Source: Kiritimatiellia bacterium
GTDB lineage: Bacteria > Verrucomicrobiota > Kiritimatiellia > RFP12 > UBA1067
DNA length: 64,000 nt
Direction of reading: 5' to 3'
NCBI GenBank assembly: GCA_017447805.1
Contig: JAFSMR010000015.1
Location: 1 to 64,000, forward strand
Made by a program: the position numbers and the translations under genes. How positions within the stretch are numbered: position 1 is the stretch's first letter; every line of letters begins with the position of its first letter. The notes beneath the pieces are model-generated. The model searched no databases and was not told the origin of the DNA. It saw nothing but the letters and a program-made list of their open reading frames with translations. Shown piece after piece: positions 63,113 through 64,000 of this stretch.

Positions 63113-64000
63113 ATGAAGAAGATGAAGATATTGGCGCTTGTGGCGATCGTATTATATTGCGGTTATTCTTTATATGCCGCCAGCGCCGTTTCCGCGCTCG
63201 ATAGAATGGCGATGGCAGATAGGCGATTGGATAAAGGCGATTATAAAGTAGCGCGCGCCGAATACATGGCGCTACTCGATGAAAAAGGGATTGCGCGAGA
63301 CGAGCTTTTATATCGCCTCGCGGAATGTTCGCGCGCACTAGGCGATAAAGTCGCGGCAAGAGCCCAATATAAGGAATTGCTCGAAAAACATCCCGCGACA
63401 CGCCATGGCAACCGTGCACGCCTCATGATGGCGCTCGCAGGAACAGACGATGAAAAGCGCAGCGAATTAAGGCTTCTCGATTCCGATGGCGTCGCGCCGG
63501 ATATTCGCGCATGCGCGCTGTATCATCTCGGCGTATTGAACGACGATGCGAATGCTTTCGATAAGGCGATCAAGGTAGACCCGAAGGGAAAATACGAACT
63601 CTACGCGAAATTCCGCCGCGCGATTCTTTTCGCTGATAGCGCCGACCCAGCAAAGAGGAATACCGCGATCGAAGATTTCCTTACTGTTCACGCTCGCACA
63701 TACAAACAAGACAAGAATTCCGAAGTCGCGAAATCAGCGTTGTATCTCGCGGGGACTTACTGCTATTCGAACAAGACGGCCGACAAGAAGAATTACGATA
63801 GGGCAGTAGCGTTCTTCCGCCAGTTCATCGCGAAATATCCTAACGACCAGCGCACGACCCTCGCAAGAACCATGGCGGCGTGGAGCGAATTTCAGCTAGG
63901 CAATTATGCCGCATGCGCCACTCTAGCATCCCAGGGCGGAACGGACGACCTCGATTATTTACGCGCGATGTGCGCATATTCCAGCGGAGATAAAGAAAGG
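63113..64000 (+). CDS. TPR-like protein, 3' end beyond window
   Basis: Partial: 296 codons, open to the right edge. The start MKKMKILALVAIVLYCGYSLYAASA looks like a signal peptide or anchor. Helical pairs follow: GDYKVARAEYMALLDEKG, GDKVAARAQYKELLEKHPATRHGNRARLMMALAG, and NYDRAVAFFRQFIAKYPNDQRTTLARTMAAW, typical of tetratricopeptide proteins of the YbgF/BamD style. The start codon directly follows the coaD stop. Role unknown; envelope assembly or outer-membrane transport is plausible. Confidence 0.8.
   Translation, partial: MKKMKILALVAIVLYCGYSLYAASAVSALDRMAMADRRLDKGDYKVARAEYMALLDEKGIARDELLYRLAECSRALGDKVAARAQYKELLEKHPATRHGNRARLMMALAGTDDEKRSELRLLDSDGVAPDIRACALYHLGVLNDDANAFDKAIKVDPKGKYELYAKFRRAILFADSADPAKRNTAIEDFLTVHARTYKQDKNSEVAKSALYLAGTYCYSNKTADKKNYDRAVAFFRQFIAKYPNDQRTTLARTMAAWSEFQLGNYAACATLASQGGTDDLDYLRAMCAYSSGDKER

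Overview
The window is bacterial chromosome. The gene content (GH78, GH89 and GH3 glycosidases with export signals, InlB-type surface repeats, a secretin operon, a stealth/glycosyltransferase cluster) suggests a host- or gut-associated Gram-negative. The C-terminal domain of the large surface protein and the overall gene style fit the PVC group (Kiritimatiellota/Lentisphaerota-like Verrucomicrobiota). That placement is inference; there is no rRNA or tRNA here to settle it.

Layout. 1-6.6 kb (minus strand) is a defence-like operon: a recombined XRE/AlbA_2-type regulator, a RhuM N-terminal fragment, a PLD-nuclease/SNF2-helicase fusion and an Eco57I-like adenine methyltransferase that runs off the left edge. 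6.9-11.1 kb holds divergent GH78 and GH89 glycosidases. 11.1-28.6 kb is mostly housekeeping: tsaC, fusA, a PilM/N-PilO-secretin operon, ychF, thrC, rdgB, a GH3 enzyme and rplY-rpsF-ssb-rpsR-rplI. 28.6-32.6 kb carries a helically phased 42-bp repeat array and an MmeI-like fused restriction-methylation enzyme. 32.6-48.1 kb is housekeeping again: aldolase, amidase, rplT/rpmI/bS22-like, hisG, mfd, a nuclease, nagB, and an overlapping ftsH-cdaA-CdaR stub-ftsK-rodZ operon. 48.2-53.8 kb is an accessory island of seven small minus-strand genes separated by composite repeats and partly enclosed by a perfect 62-bp inverted repeat. 53.9-57.9 kb is a large surface protein whose promoter contains a G16 tract. 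58-60.9 kb encodes surface-glycan transferases. 61-64 kb has an outer-membrane efflux lipoprotein, coaD and a truncated TPR-like protein.

Three themes cut across the window. First, nearly every clear promoter is an extended -10 (TGnTATAAT), and at eight genes the start codon lies 7-14 bases after it with no Shine-Dalgarno, so leaderless transcripts look common. Second, one family of modular repeats (a GC palindrome with an AATTTATT-type centre, GCAGAGG blocks, TTCGAGTTT blocks and AATTAG microsatellites) fills the accessory spacers and has entered the MmeI-like gene in frame, as Rickettsia palindromic elements do. Third, restriction, surface-antigen and glycan genes sit next to repeats able to vary them, which suggests adaptation to phage and host pressure.
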